A stretch of DNA of 64,000 nucleotides from NCBI RefSeq assembly GCF_034059295.1, contig NZ_CP139141.1:5005001-5069000 (forward strand), read 5' to 3'. A program made the position numbers and the translations under genes. Origin of the DNA: Pseudomonas sp. HR96 (GTDB taxonomy: Bacteria > Pseudomonadota > Gammaproteobacteria > Pseudomonadales > Pseudomonadaceae). The notes beneath the pieces are model-generated. The model saw only the letters and a list, made by a program, of their open reading frames with translations. It had not been told where the DNA came from and searched no databases. This document shows positions 20,649 to 30,118 of the stretch, piece by piece; the first letter of the stretch is position 1; each line of letters begins with the position of its first letter.

Positions 20649-21266
20649 TTACAGAACGTCCAGCAGTTCCACATCGAACACCAGCACGCTGTGCGGCGGG
20701 ATGCTGCCCACGCCCTGAGCGCCGTAGGCCAGTTCGCTCGGCACGTACAGGCGCCATTTGCTGCCGGCGCCCATCAGTTGCAGGGCTTCGGTCCAGCCGG
20801 CGATCACACCGTTGACCGGGAATTCGGCTGGCTCGCCACGATCGTAGGAGCTGTCGAACACGGTGCCGTCGATCAGGGTGCCGTGGTAGTGGGTGCGCAC
20901 GGTGTCTTCGGCGGACGGCTTGGCGCCGCTGCCTGCGGTCAGCACCTGGTACTGCAGGCCCGAGGCCAGGGTGGTGATGCCGTCGCGCTTGGCGTTGTCG
21001 GCCAGGAAGGCCTTGCCGGCGCCGGCGGCCGCTTCGGCCTTGGCCGCCGCTTCGGCCTGCATCACTTCACGAATCACCTTGAAGCTGGCCGACAGCTCTT
21101 CCTGGCTGACACGGCTGGCGTGGCCACGGAAGGCGTCGGTCAGGCCGACCAGGATGGCTTCCAGGCTGACACCCGGTGGCGGGTTGTCGCGCAGCTGGTC
21201 GCCCAGCTGGCGGCCGATACCGTAGCTGACGCGGGTTTCGTCGGTAGACAGTTGTACTTCGGACAT
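20649..21266 (-). CDS. fklB: FKBP-type peptidyl-prolyl isomerase, FklB type
   Basis: 205 residues. The N-terminal dimerisation domain (DETRVSYGIGRQLGDQL, residues ~10–110) has an Ala/Glu-rich helix. The C-terminal FKBP catalytic domain has VRTHYHGTLIDGTVFDSSYDRG, VIAGWTEALQLMGAGSKW and AYGAQG. No signal peptide, so cytoplasmic (FklB/FKBP22) rather than periplasmic FkpA. The start at 21266 is chosen over 21305 because MSEVQLST is the normal family start. Confidence 0.92.
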   Translation of the reverse strand: MSEVQLSTDETRVSYGIGRQLGDQLRDNPPPGVSLEAILVGLTDAFRGHASRVSQEELSASFKVIREVMQAEAAAKAEAAAGAGKAFLADNAKRDGITTLASGLQYQVLTAGSGAKPSAEDTVRTHYHGTLIDGTVFDSSYDRGEPAEFPVNGVIAGWTEALQLMGAGSKWRLYVPSELAYGAQGVGSIPPHSVLVFDVELLDVL

Positions 21267-21340
21267 GTCGATGCTCCGCAGTGGGGCGATGCCGAAACAG
21301 CGCACGCCCGAATCAAAAGGGCCAGCAGACTAGCACAGCC

Positions 21341-21829
21341 TCAATGTTTGGTCAGTTTGTCCAGGTACCCCATGGCGAATGCCGACACCACGAAGGTCAT
21401 GTGGATGATCACGTACCACATCAGGTATTGCGGCTCGATGTTGCGTGCGTCCATGAACACCCGCAGCAGATGAATCGAGGAGATCGCCACGATCGACGCC
21501 GCCACTTTCATTTTCAGCGAGGTGGAGTCCATCTTGCCCAGCCAGCTGAGCTTCTCCACACCGTCGTCGATGTCCAGCTGGGAGACGAAGTTCTCGTAGC
21601 CTGAAATCATCACCATCACCAGCAGGCCGCCCACCAGCGCCATGTCGATCAGCGACAGCAACATCAGAATCAGGTCGGCTTCGCCCAGGGAGAACACGTT
21701 GGGCAGGACGTGGAACACTTCCTGGAAAAATTTCAGGGCCAGGGCCAGCAGGCCCAGCGACAGACCCACGTAGATAGGCGCCAGCAGCCAGCGCGAGGCA
21801 TACATGGTTTTTTCGATCAAGCGTTCCAT
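21341..21829 (-). CDS. UPF0114/TIGR00645 membrane protein (YqhA-like)
   Basis: 162 residues, three or four membrane segments. Diagnostic family sequence: [20 protein letters not shown] at the start, [27 protein letters not shown] in the middle and [11 protein letters not shown] near the end. The function is unknown. Confidence 0.9.
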   Translation of the reverse strand: MERLIEKTMYASRWLLAPIYVGLSLGLLALALKFFQEVFHVLPNVFSLGEADLILMLLSLIDMALVGGLLVMVMISGYENFVSQLDIDDGVEKLSWLGKMDSTSLKMKVAASIVAISSIHLLRVFMDARNIEPQYLMWYVIIHMTFVVSAFAMGYLDKLTKH

Positions 21830-21900
21830 TGCAACTCACAGAGGTTCGGGAAGAAGACGGCGCCGTTCGCCAGGAACGGTGCGCCGGGCATTCTAGCCCC

Positions 21901-22242
21901 TCAACGCTCCGGTCGGAACTGAAAGTCGGCCACTTCGGGGCGCCGCTCGTGGTTGAGCTTGCGCAGTTGCGCTTGCAGGTGCAGGCACCAGATCTGCGGG
22001 TCGTCGGCCAGGCTGTAGCCATGCAGGGTCAGGCTGTCGACGATGGAATCGAGGATGTTCTGGGCGACGGACGGACCGCTGAACGGGCCTTGGGCCTTGA
22101 TCGCGGTAGGTTGTTCGCCGGCCATTCCGGCGGCGAACAGTAGAGTCCACAAGCCACTATCACCTGCCAGCGGACGAATCGAGCATTCGATGCGGGTCTG
22201 CAGACCCAGGCATTGGCGTGTCAGGCAAAGGCTGCGCGGCAT
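21901..22242 (-). CDS. Small conserved hypothetical protein
   Basis: 113 residues from the ATG at 22242 (MPRSLCLTRQCLGLQTRIE). No recognised domain, signal peptide or membrane helix. It has four cysteines and a charged end (LNHERRPEVADFQF). It lies between the UPF0114 gene and the Lon-like protease, a place where P. aeruginosa also has an uncharacterised gene as I recall. An extended frame to 22362 is possible but lacks support. Confidence 0.65.
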   Translation of the reverse strand: MPRSLCLTRQCLGLQTRIECSIRPLAGDSGLWTLLFAAGMAGEQPTAIKAQGPFSGPSVAQNILDSIVDSLTLHGYSLADDPQIWCLHLQAQLRKLNHERRPEVADFQFRPER

Positions 22243-22412
22243 GGCGGATACCCTCGGTGAACTCTTGTCGGACCCCACGAGGCAAGGCCTGAGGTCCCTT
22301 CCCATCCAGCAAGCCGTGGATAGCCTATGGAGCAAAGCATAGAACAAAAGTTCGCCAGGCAAATCCCGAGGCGCCCAGTGGTCATTATGCCATCAGCGCC
22401 TCGGGTGAGCCG

Positions 22413-24854
22413 TCAGAGGGTTGGCTTGACCTCCGCCAGCTCCTCCACCGCGTGCTCCTTCTCGGCTTCCTTGAGCTCTTCTTCGCTGATCATCTCGGAA
22501 ATGACCCGTAGCCGCTCGACCACCCGGGCGTTGACGCTGCCTTCGGGAAACTCGCCGTTCTCGTCCGGTGCGCCGGCCGGCTCGCCCACCAGCAGGCTGA
22601 GCGCCTCGTCGGCCTGGCGCACGGCATAGACGTGGAACTGGCCGTTGCGCACGGCCTGCAGCACCCGCTCGTCAAGCATCAAGGTGGCGACGTTGGCGTG
22701 GGGGATGATGGCGCCTTGCTCGCCGGTGAGGCCGCGCGCCTCACAGAGGCGGAAGAAGCCTTCGATCTTTTCGTTGACCCCGCCCACCGCCTGCACTTCG
22801 CCAAACTGGTTGATCGAGCCGGTAATGGCGAAACACTGCTTGAGCGGGGTTTTCGACAGCGCCGAAATCAGCGTGCAGACCTCGCCCAGCGAAGCACTGT
22901 CGCCGTCCACATAGCCGTAGGACTGCTCCAGGGCAATGCTCGCGGAGATCGCCAGGGGGAATTCCTGGGCATAGCGGCTGCCCAGGTAACCGGTGAGGAT
23001 CATTACGCCCTTGGAGTGGATCGGCTGGCCAAGGTTGACCTCGCGCTCGATGTCGACGATGCCGCTGCCGCCCGGATACACCGTGGCGGAGATGCGCGCC
23101 GGCACGCCGAACGCCGAGTCGCCGACGTCGAGTACGGTCAGGCCGTTGCATTTGCCGATGGCCGCGCCGTCGGTGTCGATGAGGATGATGCCGGCGAGCA
23201 TGTCGTCGAGGATGCGCGCCGAGACCCGCCCGGTGCGCGTGGCCTTGGCCCGCAGGGCGCGGTCGATGTGGCCGCTGTCGGTCTTTTCGTCGTTGGCCAG
23301 ATGGCGAATGAAGTCCGCCTCGCTGACCAGCTGGAACAGATCGCCGATGCGCGCCGACAGGCGCTTCTGGTTTTCCGCCAGGCGTGCGCTGTAGGTCGCC
23401 AGGCGCGCCACCGCGTCGGCGGTCAAGGGCGCCATGCCCTCCTCGGAGGTCCGCGTCTTGAGCAGTTGGGCGAATTGCTCGAGGCTCTCGTCGTGCATCG
23501 GGATGTCTTCGTCGAAGTCCACCAGCACCCTGAACATCTCCTGGAAGTCCGGGTCGGCGTCCTGCAAGGCATAGTACAGCTGGCGGGCGCCGATGATGAT
23601 GACCTTGACCTGCAAGGGGATCATCTGCGGCGTCAGGGTGCTGGTGGCGATGCGCCCGTACTCGCCCAGCGGCGACTCCATCTTCAGCTTGCGCGACTGC
23701 AGGGCACGCTTGAGCGCGTCCCAGACGAACGGCTCACCGAGCATCTTCTCCGCTTCGAGGATGAGAAAGCCGCCGTTGGCCTTGTGCAACGCACCCGGGC
23801 GCAGCTGGCGATAGTTGGTGTACAGCGCGCCCTGGTCGGTGCTGTATTCGATGCGGCCGAACAGGTTGTCGTATGTCGGGTGCGGCTCGAACACCACCGG
23901 CGCGCCGCCGCTGGCGTGATGGCCGACCACCAGGCTGGGCGAGTACTGCTCTTCGAGCAGCTTGCGCGCCACGGCATCGCTCTTGCTGTCGTCCACCAGC
24001 TGCTCGACCACGGTCTTGAGCAGGTACACCTGCACCGCCTGCAGGTAGCCACACACCGCGGCGTTCTCGGCGTACTTCTCCGACAGCGGCGCCAGCAAAG
24101 GCTGCAACGCCAGGGTGATGGTTTCTTCGTTGAGCTGACGCAACTGGTTGCTCGACTCGCGCTTCCACTGCGGCAGGCTGGCCAGCTCCTCGTTGAGGCG
24201 CTCCTCGAGGTCGGAGATATCGCTGTGAAAGCGCTCGCGCTCGGCTTCCGGCAGCCCGGCGAACTCGGCCTCGTCCAGCGCCTTGCCGTCGAGCATCGGG
24301 GTGAAGGCGATGTTGCTGCTGTCGCGGTACAGGGCCACGTCCTTTTCCAGCGCCAGGCGCTCGATCACGTCCAGGGCGCGGTCGTAGCGCTGGTTGAAGG
24401 CGCGATCGATGGCGCTCTTCTTCTGCTGGTAGGACGGGTGCTCGAACACGGCCGGAAAGGTCGCTACCAGGTTGTCGATGAACGCGCCGATGTCGCTGAT
24501 GAACGCGTCGGCGCTGCCCGGTGGCAGCTCGAGGGCTCGCGGCTCGCGTGGCTCGTCGAAATTGTTGACGTAGACCCAGTCGGCTGGGGTCTGCAGGCGC
24601 TTGCCTTCGGCCTTGAGGTAGCGTTTGACGAAGGAAAAGCGACCGGTGCCCGGCTCGCCCATGACGAAAACGTTGTAGCCGGGGCGCGGCATCGCCACCC
24701 CGAATTGCAGCGCTTCAACCGCGCGCTCCTGGCCAAGCACACCGCGAAAAGGCTCCAGATCATTGGTGGTCGAGAAGCTGAACTGTTCAGCGGAAAAGGG
24801 GCGAGTCAGCGCCTCGGGCGCTAGACGCAGGCTGGCAGCTACAGGATCGGGCAT
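22413..24854 (-). CDS. Lon-like (LonB-type) ATP-dependent protease
   Basis: 813 residues. A Walker A-like GEPGTGRFS lies at ~residues 66–74. The long middle region carries the AAA_32-type segment (PTYDNLFGRIEY, GALHKANGGFLILEAE). The C-terminal Lon protease domain has the catalytic Ser in YVDGDSASL and the Lys in GGVNEKIEG. The Lon N-terminal substrate domain is missing, so this is a LonB-like member, not canonical Lon. It probably degrades a restricted set of proteins in the cytoplasm; substrates are unknown. Monocistronic. Confidence 0.9.
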   Translation of the reverse strand: MPDPVAASLRLAPEALTRPFSAEQFSFSTTNDLEPFRGVLGQERAVEALQFGVAMPRPGYNVFVMGEPGTGRFSFVKRYLKAEGKRLQTPADWVYVNNFDEPREPRALELPPGSADAFISDIGAFIDNLVATFPAVFEHPSYQQKKSAIDRAFNQRYDRALDVIERLALEKDVALYRDSSNIAFTPMLDGKALDEAEFAGLPEAERERFHSDISDLEERLNEELASLPQWKRESSNQLRQLNEETITLALQPLLAPLSEKYAENAAVCGYLQAVQVYLLKTVVEQLVDDSKSDAVARKLLEEQYSPSLVVGHHASGGAPVVFEPHPTYDNLFGRIEYSTDQGALYTNYRQLRPGALHKANGGFLILEAEKMLGEPFVWDALKRALQSRKLKMESPLGEYGRIATSTLTPQMIPLQVKVIIIGARQLYYALQDADPDFQEMFRVLVDFDEDIPMHDESLEQFAQLLKTRTSEEGMAPLTADAVARLATYSARLAENQKRLSARIGDLFQLVSEADFIRHLANDEKTDSGHIDRALRAKATRTGRVSARILDDMLAGIILIDTDGAAIGKCNGLTVLDVGDSAFGVPARISATVYPGGSGIVDIEREVNLGQPIHSKGVMILTGYLGSRYAQEFPLAISASIALEQSYGYVDGDSASLGEVCTLISALSKTPLKQCFAITGSINQFGEVQAVGGVNEKIEGFFRLCEARGLTGEQGAIIPHANVATLMLDERVLQAVRNGQFHVYAVRQADEALSLLVGEPAGAPDENGEFPEGSVNARVVERLRVISEMISEEELKEAEKEHAVEELAEVKPTL

Positions 24855-24906
24855 CGGGCATCCTTACTTCAGAACATCACAAGGTTGAAGGCAGTTTCCT
24901 GCTTCG

Positions 24907-24929
24907 AGCTGCAAGCTGCAAGCTGCAGC
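24907..24929. repeat. Short 7-bp tandem repeat
   Basis: Three copies of the 7-mer gctgcaa/gctgcag in tandem. Such AGCTGCAAGCTG stretches are scattered in Pseudomonas intergenic DNA. The rest of 24855–25133 shows no gene. Confidence 0.55.
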
Positions 24930-25133
24930 GCGTTTGCAGGCCGGTCGCACAAGGGCCGCCACCCTCAGCTTAGCTGGCCCTGCGCCGGGCAAAACTTTGC
25001 CTGGCCTGCGGAACCGCCGGATCCGTTCTAAGCTCCAACCTGCGCGCCCTCTTGCAAAGCACTGGCGCGGCCTGACGCGCAGAGATGCCTCAGGTTTTCA
25101 GACCCTCGGTTCGCACACAAAGAGAAAAACGCT

Positions 25134-25622
25134 ATGAAAAGGATTCTGCTGGGTACTTTGTTAGCCGCCGCTTCGTTCCACGCCATGGCCCAGGCGCCAG
25201 GTGGTCCGGATTGCGGCTGGGGCAACATGTTGTTCGAAGGCCAGCGCGGCACCCCTGCGCACTTTCTTGCATCGACCACCAACGGCACCTCGGGTAACGC
25301 CACCTTCGGCATGACCTCGGGCACCAACGGCTGCAACACCTCCGCGCCGCTGACCTACGGCGGCAAATCCTGGCTGGCCATGAATGGCATGATGAACGAG
25401 CTGTCCGAAGACATGGCCAAGGGCAACGGCGAAGCGCTGACCACCTACGCCGTGGTACTGGGCGTAGCCCCTGAAGACCGCGCCTACTTCGAGTCGGTCA
25501 CCCACCAGCACTTCCAGCAGATCTTCACCAGCGCCGACGCAACGGCGAACGACGTGCACGCCAACACCCTGAACGTACTCAAGGGTGATGCGCGTCTGGC
25601 CAAATACGCCGCCCAGGCTTAA
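25134..25622 (+). CDS. DUF3015 exported protein
   Basis: 162 residues. A Sec signal peptide (residues 1–19, ending AMA) is followed by the DUF3015 features CGWGNMLF and TSGTNGCNTS, i.e. two cysteines that could pair. Probably periplasmic; role unknown. It has its own terminator and precedes the DUF4105 gene. Confidence 0.88.
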   Translation: MKRILLGTLLAAASFHAMAQAPGGPDCGWGNMLFEGQRGTPAHFLASTTNGTSGNATFGMTSGTNGCNTSAPLTYGGKSWLAMNGMMNELSEDMAKGNGEALTTYAVVLGVAPEDRAYFESVTHQHFQQIFTSADATANDVHANTLNVLKGDARLAKYAAQA

Positions 25623-25637
25623 GCTCCCCCGCTCCAT

Positions 25638-25660
25638 CCCGCCTCGCCAGAGGCGGGTTT
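25638..25660 (+). terminator. Terminator after the DUF3015 gene
   Basis: cccgcctc–gcca–gaggcggg, an 8-bp stem followed by TTT. Short T-run, so moderately strong. Confidence 0.7.
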
Positions 25661-25710
25661 CTCCAGTTGCAAGCCCCCTATTTTCTTCACCATCGGTCCA
25701 GTAGCCCACG

Positions 25711-27564
25711 ATGCTCAAACGCCTTGCCTGCCTGGCGCTCTGTGCCAGCACCCCGCTGTACGCTGCCACCCACGTCGACGCCGGCCGTGCCGAGCAACTG
25801 GCCAACGACCCTTACTGGCTCGCCCTGGGCCATTACACCCCGGCCAAGCTGGGCGGCTGGCGCAGCTATGTCGACGACCGCAAATTCTTTCTCGCTGCCG
25901 ACGGCGCGCACCACCCGGACGCCGAGCTGCGCGCCACCGTCGAGGCGCTGTACGCCCCGGCCAGTGCCGGCGAACAGCATGCCCAGTGCGTGTTCCCGGC
26001 GCGCACGCGCTGGCTCAAGGCGCAACTGGGACTGACCGACCTGCCGAGCCTGGAATGCCATAATTTCAAGCAGTGGTACTCGGACATCGCCCCCGACAGC
26101 ACGGTGCTGGTGTTCCCGGCCGCCTACCTGAACAGCCCTTCATCGATGTTCGGCCACACCCTGCTGCGTATCGACCAGGCCGACGTCAAGCGCGACAAGA
26201 CCGCGCTGCTGAGCTACGCCATCAACTTCGGCGCCTACATCCAGGGCAGCGACAACAGCATCCTGTACGCTTGGAAAGGCCTCGCCGGCGGCTACCCCGG
26301 GCTGTTCGCGATGGTGCCCTACCAGCAGAAGCTGGCCGAGTACAACAGCCTGGAAAACCGCGATCTCTGGGAGTACCGGCTGAACCTCACCGGCGCCGAG
26401 ACCGCGCGCATGGTCGAGCACGTCTGGGAGTTGCAGGAGGTCAGGTTCGACTATTTTTTCTTCGACGAAAACTGCTCCTATCGCCTGCTCGAACTCTTGC
26501 AGGTGGCGCGCCCGGGGCTGCGCCTGACCGATCAATTCCCGCTCACGGCGATCCCCACCGACACCGTCAAGGCCGTGCAGAAGGCCGGGCTGGTCGAGCA
26601 CATCGACTACCGGCCCTCGCGCGAGCGCGAACTGCTGGCCCGCGCCGATAGCCTGGCCGAGAGCGAGCAGCAATGGGTACTCAAGGTCAGCGCCGACAGC
26701 CATGTGCTGCAAACGGAGGAGTTTCGCGCCCTGCCAGCCGACCGCCAGGCGCTGATCCAGGATGCCGCCTATCGTCTGGAGCGCTATCGCGCCACCGGCC
26801 AGGAACGCGACAAGGCGCGCACCGAGCGCAGCTTCGAACTGCTGCGGGCCATCAACCGCAATCCGCCACCGCCGTTGCAAGTCGAGCGCCCAGGGCTGCC
26901 TGAGGAGGGTCACGACTCGCGTACCTGGGAGCTGGCCGGCGGCAGCCGCGACCACAAGGCATTTGGTGAATACGGCCTGCGCATGGCCTACCACGACCTC
27001 AACGACAACGCCTACGGCTTCCCGTTGGGCGCGCAGATCGAGATCCTCGACCTCAAGGTGCGTCAGTACGAAGGCAATCAGTGGCAGCTGCAGAATCTCG
27101 GCCTGGCCACCATCCGCTCGCTGACGCCGCGCACCGACCTGCTCAAACCCTGGTCCTGGCAGGTCACCGGTGGCCTGGAACGGGTGCTCGCCAAGCATGG
27201 CGACCAGACCTTGGTCAGCCATGTCAACGGTGGCGCCGGGGGCACCTGGCAGCTGGCGCCGCAACTGCTCGGCTTCGCCCTGGGCACCGTACGGGTCGAA
27301 CACAACAACGACTTCGACGCCTTGGTGTCCCCGGCCGCCGGTTTCGACACCGGGCTGCTGTGGCGCAACGCCCTGGGCAACCTGAGCCTGGAGGCCAAGG
27401 GCGACTATTTCAGCAACGGCGAGGTGCGCCGCACCCTTAGCCTCAATCAGCAGTGGGAGCTGTCGCGCAACCTGGGGCTGCGCCTGAGCGCCCAGCGCGA
27501 TTTCAGCGAACTGACCAGCGCGCAGAACGAGGTAATGCTCGAGCTCAAGTGGTACCACTACTGA
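25711..27564 (+). CDS. DUF4105 (Lnb N-terminal periplasmic) protein with beta-barrel-like C-terminus
   Basis: 617 residues. Signal peptide at residues 1–18. The DUF4105 domain spans ~residues 100–270, with conserved NSPSSMFGHTLLRI (~140–153) and FFFDENCSYRLLELL (~246–260). The His and Cys in these blocks are candidate catalytic residues. The same domain occurs in the enterococcal lipoprotein N-acyltransferase Lnb. The last ~200 residues alternate in a beta-barrel-like pattern and end in KWYHY, which suggests an outer-membrane anchor. The function here is inferred only to be envelope-associated. Confidence 0.85.
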   Translation: MLKRLACLALCASTPLYAATHVDAGRAEQLANDPYWLALGHYTPAKLGGWRSYVDDRKFFLAADGAHHPDAELRATVEALYAPASAGEQHAQCVFPARTRWLKAQLGLTDLPSLECHNFKQWYSDIAPDSTVLVFPAAYLNSPSSMFGHTLLRIDQADVKRDKTALLSYAINFGAYIQGSDNSILYAWKGLAGGYPGLFAMVPYQQKLAEYNSLENRDLWEYRLNLTGAETARMVEHVWELQEVRFDYFFFDENCSYRLLELLQVARPGLRLTDQFPLTAIPTDTVKAVQKAGLVEHIDYRPSRERELLARADSLAESEQQWVLKVSADSHVLQTEEFRALPADRQALIQDAAYRLERYRATGQERDKARTERSFELLRAINRNPPPPLQVERPGLPEEGHDSRTWELAGGSRDHKAFGEYGLRMAYHDLNDNAYGFPLGAQIEILDLKVRQYEGNQWQLQNLGLATIRSLTPRTDLLKPWSWQVTGGLERVLAKHGDQTLVSHVNGGAGGTWQLAPQLLGFALGTVRVEHNNDFDALVSPAAGFDTGLLWRNALGNLSLEAKGDYFSNGEVRRTLSLNQQWELSRNLGLRLSAQRDFSELTSAQNEVMLELKWYHY

Positions 27565-27624
27565 GCTGAAGCAGGGCCGCCGCCCCGCCAGCCGGGGCAG
27601 CGCAGCTGCCAAAATGCCATGCAG

Positions 27625-27640
27625 TGACAGCTATCTGTCA
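27625..27640. promoter_or_regulatory. Candidate RpiR operator palindrome
   Basis: TGACAG–CTAT–CTGTCA, a perfect 6-bp inverted repeat with 4-bp spacing, lies 68–83 bp upstream of the rpiR-family start. It may be an autoregulatory site. This is inferred from symmetry and position. Confidence 0.4.
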
Positions 27641-27707
27641 TCATTTACAGCAGGACAGAAAACCGTCATGTTCAGCCTCCAGCCTTTTCCCCTGGATGGC
27701 CCGACTC

Positions 27708-28571
27708 ATGAAAAAACCCCTGCAACGACGTCTGCAAGCGATTCTGCCGTCGACCGCGGCGGCGGGCCGGCAGATCGCCAGCTACATGCTCGCCAACCCC
27801 CATGAGCTGCCTTTCCAGACCGCGGGCAGCCTGGCCCGCCTGCTGGGGGTCAGCGAGTCGAGCGTCGGGCGCTTCTGCCGAGCCCTCGGCTACCCGAGCT
27901 TCAAGGCCCTGAAACAGGATCTGCAGGCCGATCTCGGCGAAGGGCCGTGGCTGGTGGGCGAGCGCCTTGGAGAATACCGCCAGCAAGCTGTTGCACCGCA
28001 CACGCTGGAGCTGGAAATCGCCGCCCTGGTGCGGGTTCACGAACTCAGCCAGACCGCGAGCTGGCAGGCGGTGGCCGAGCGCCTGGCGCGCACCGAGCAG
28101 GTGTTCGTCGCCGGCTTCCAGACCGAACGTGGCATCGCCAGCAGCACCGCGCACCTGCTGCAATACCTGCGCGACGGTGTGCACCTGGTCGATGGCGCCG
28201 CCGGGCACTACGCCGACGTGCTGCTGAGCGCACCCAACCGCAGCGCCTTGATCGTCTTCGAAGCGCGCCGCTATTCGCGCCATGCACTGCTGCTCTGCCA
28301 CAAGGCCCGGGCCGCAGGCATTGCGGTGACCCTGGTCACCGACCCCTTTTGCGACTGGGCCGAGCAGAACGCCGACGAGGTGTTCCGGGTGCCGACCGAT
28401 TTCAATCTGTTCTGGGAGTCGACCTCGGCCATGCTCTCGCTGGTCAATCTGCTGCTCAACGACGTCTGCAAGCACCTCGGAGCTGGCGCCCAGAAGCGCC
28501 TGCAGGCGGTTGCCCAGCTGCACAACGAATTCGTCGGCTACACCTCTCCCGCGTTGCCTTCACAACAATAA
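27708..28571 (+). CDS. RpiR-family transcriptional regulator
   Basis: 287 residues. N-terminal HTH_6 domain (residues ~1–77) with AGSLARLLGVSESSVGRFCRALGYPSFKALK, then a SIS-like domain (FVAGFQTERGIASSTAHLLQYL; ALIVFEARRYSRHALLLC). The usual SIS sugar-phosphate Ser/Gly pocket is altered, so the ligand may not be a sugar phosphate. The start could also be the ATG at 27696. It heads a cluster with an amino-acid-type ABC importer and a flavin oxidase, so it probably senses the imported compound. Confidence 0.85.
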   Translation: MKKPLQRRLQAILPSTAAAGRQIASYMLANPHELPFQTAGSLARLLGVSESSVGRFCRALGYPSFKALKQDLQADLGEGPWLVGERLGEYRQQAVAPHTLELEIAALVRVHELSQTASWQAVAERLARTEQVFVAGFQTERGIASSTAHLLQYLRDGVHLVDGAAGHYADVLLSAPNRSALIVFEARRYSRHALLLCHKARAAGIAVTLVTDPFCDWAEQNADEVFRVPTDFNLFWESTSAMLSLVNLLLNDVCKHLGAGAQKRLQAVAQLHNEFVGYTSPALPSQQ

Positions 28572-28594
28572 CAACCCACTGCAAGGGGCTACCT

Positions 28595-29350
28595 ATGCAT
28601 CGGAAAATGCTTGTCGCAGGATTTCTCAGCTTGATGATCGCCGGCCCGTCGGCCCATGCCGACGTGTTGCGCATCGCCACCGAGGGCGCCTACCCGCCCT
28701 TCAATTACGTCGACGCCAAGGGCCAGCCGCAAGGCTTCGATGTGGAAATCGCCCAGGCCCTGTGCGAACGCATGAGCGTGCGCTGCACTGTGGTCGCCCA
28801 GGACTGGGACGGCATGATCCCGGCGCTGCTGGCGCGCAAGTACGATGCGATCGTCGCCTCGATGGTCGACACCCCGGAGCGGCGTCGCCAGATCGGCTTC
28901 ACCCAGCGTTACTACCGCACGCCCCTATCGGTCGCGGTGGCCCATGACTCACCGCTGCGCGATGCCCAGGCTACCTTCAAGGGCCTGACGGTCGGGGCGC
29001 AATCATCCTCTACCCAGGCCATTCACGCCGAGGACGTCTACGCCAGGGCCGGCGCCAAGGTCAAGCTGTACCCCACTGCCGATGCCGCCAACGCCGACCT
29101 CGCTGCCGGCCGACTGGATGTGGTCATCGGTGACAAATTCCCCCTCAAGGCCTGGCTCGATGTGCAGGGCAAGGACTGCTGCCGCCTGCTCGGCGACGTC
29201 GACGGCACCCTTGCCAACGCCGCCATCGGGGTGCGCAAGGAGGATGCCCAGTTGCGGGAGCGCTTGAACCAGGCCATCGGCGAAATCGTCGCCGACGGGA
29301 CCTACCAGAAAATCGCCGCGCAATTCTTCGACTTTGACATCTACCACTGA
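28595..29350 (+). CDS. Polar amino acid ABC transporter, substrate-binding protein
   Basis: 251 residues. Signal peptide (residues 1–22, ending AHA), then the SBP_bac_3 pattern: LRIATEGAYPPFNYVD, GFDVEIAQALC, WDGMIPALLARKYDAI and the RYY/TPL hinge. Periplasmic. This family binds lysine/arginine/ornithine/histidine, glutamine or opines; the ligand cannot be told here. It begins 23 bp after the regulator with AAGGGG as the ribosome site. Confidence 0.92.
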   Translation: MHRKMLVAGFLSLMIAGPSAHADVLRIATEGAYPPFNYVDAKGQPQGFDVEIAQALCERMSVRCTVVAQDWDGMIPALLARKYDAIVASMVDTPERRRQIGFTQRYYRTPLSVAVAHDSPLRDAQATFKGLTVGAQSSSTQAIHAEDVYARAGAKVKLYPTADAANADLAAGRLDVVIGDKFPLKAWLDVQGKDCCRLLGDVDGTLANAAIGVRKEDAQLRERLNQAIGEIVADGTYQKIAAQFFDFDIYH

Positions 29351-29398
29351 TGGGCTGCGCATTCGCGGGGGCGTGGCTCTGCTCGGAGGAATGAGGAC

Positions 29399-30118
29399 AT
29401 GTTCGAACATCTGTTTCTGCTCGGCTTCGCCGAGGGCGGCTGGGGCCCTGCGCTGCTGGCCGGCGCCCTGCTGACCGTGGCACTGGCCTTGGCCTGCCTG
29501 CCGATTGGCTTGCCGCTGGGCCTGGCCATGGCCATGGCAGCTCGCTCGCGTCGGCGCGTGCTCAGCACGCTGGCGGCGGTCTTTTCCACAGTGTTCCGCG
29601 GCCTGCCGGAGTTGCTGACATTGCTGCTGGTGTACTACGGCTGTCAGATCGGCGCGCAAAAATTGCTGGCCTATCTGGGCTATTCCGGCGAGGTGGTGCT
29701 CAACACCTTCGTGGCCGCGATGATCGCGCTGAGCCTGGTGTTCGCCGCGTTTTCCGCCGAAGTCTGGGCCGGAGCCCTGAAAACAGTCGGCAAAGGCCAG
29801 TATCAGGCTGCGGCAGCGCTGGGCTTCGGCCCGCTCAAGAGCTTTTTCTGGGTGGTCCTGCCGCAGATGACTCGCGCCGCGCTGCCTGGCCTGTCCAACA
29901 ACTGGCTGACGCTGCTCAAGGACACCTCTCTGGTGTCGACCATCTCCCTGGTCGACCTGATGCGCCAGACGCAACTGGCGGTCAGCAGCACCCGCCAGCC
30001 TCTGCTGTTCTATGCTGCCGCGTGTGTCCTTTATCTGTTGCTGGCTGCGCTGTCGGGGCGGGTGCTGGCGCGGTTGGAGCGCCATTACTCGCGACACCTG
30101 AGCGAGGGCCGGGCATGA
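29399..30118 (+). CDS. ABC transporter permease, HisQ-like
   Basis: 239 residues, about five membrane helices. The EAA loop (GQYQAAAALGFGPLKSFFWVVLPQ) that contacts an ATPase is intact. It pairs with the next gene through an ATGA overlap. Partner of the substrate-binding protein upstream. Confidence 0.92.
   Translation: MFEHLFLLGFAEGGWGPALLAGALLTVALALACLPIGLPLGLAMAMAARSRRRVLSTLAAVFSTVFRGLPELLTLLLVYYGCQIGAQKLLAYLGYSGEVVLNTFVAAMIALSLVFAAFSAEVWAGALKTVGKGQYQAAAALGFGPLKSFFWVVLPQMTRAALPGLSNNWLTLLKDTSLVSTISLVDLMRQTQLAVSSTRQPLLFYAAACVLYLLLAALSGRVLARLERHYSRHLSEGRA

Noticed and set aside
22632..24824. 730-residue frame antisense to the Lon-like protease
   Set aside because: Shadow of a coding strand with catalytic motifs; no family features.
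24907..24929. Short direct repeats as a CRISPR start
   Set aside because: Only a 7-bp tandem unit without spacers and no cas genes; ordinary intergenic repeat.
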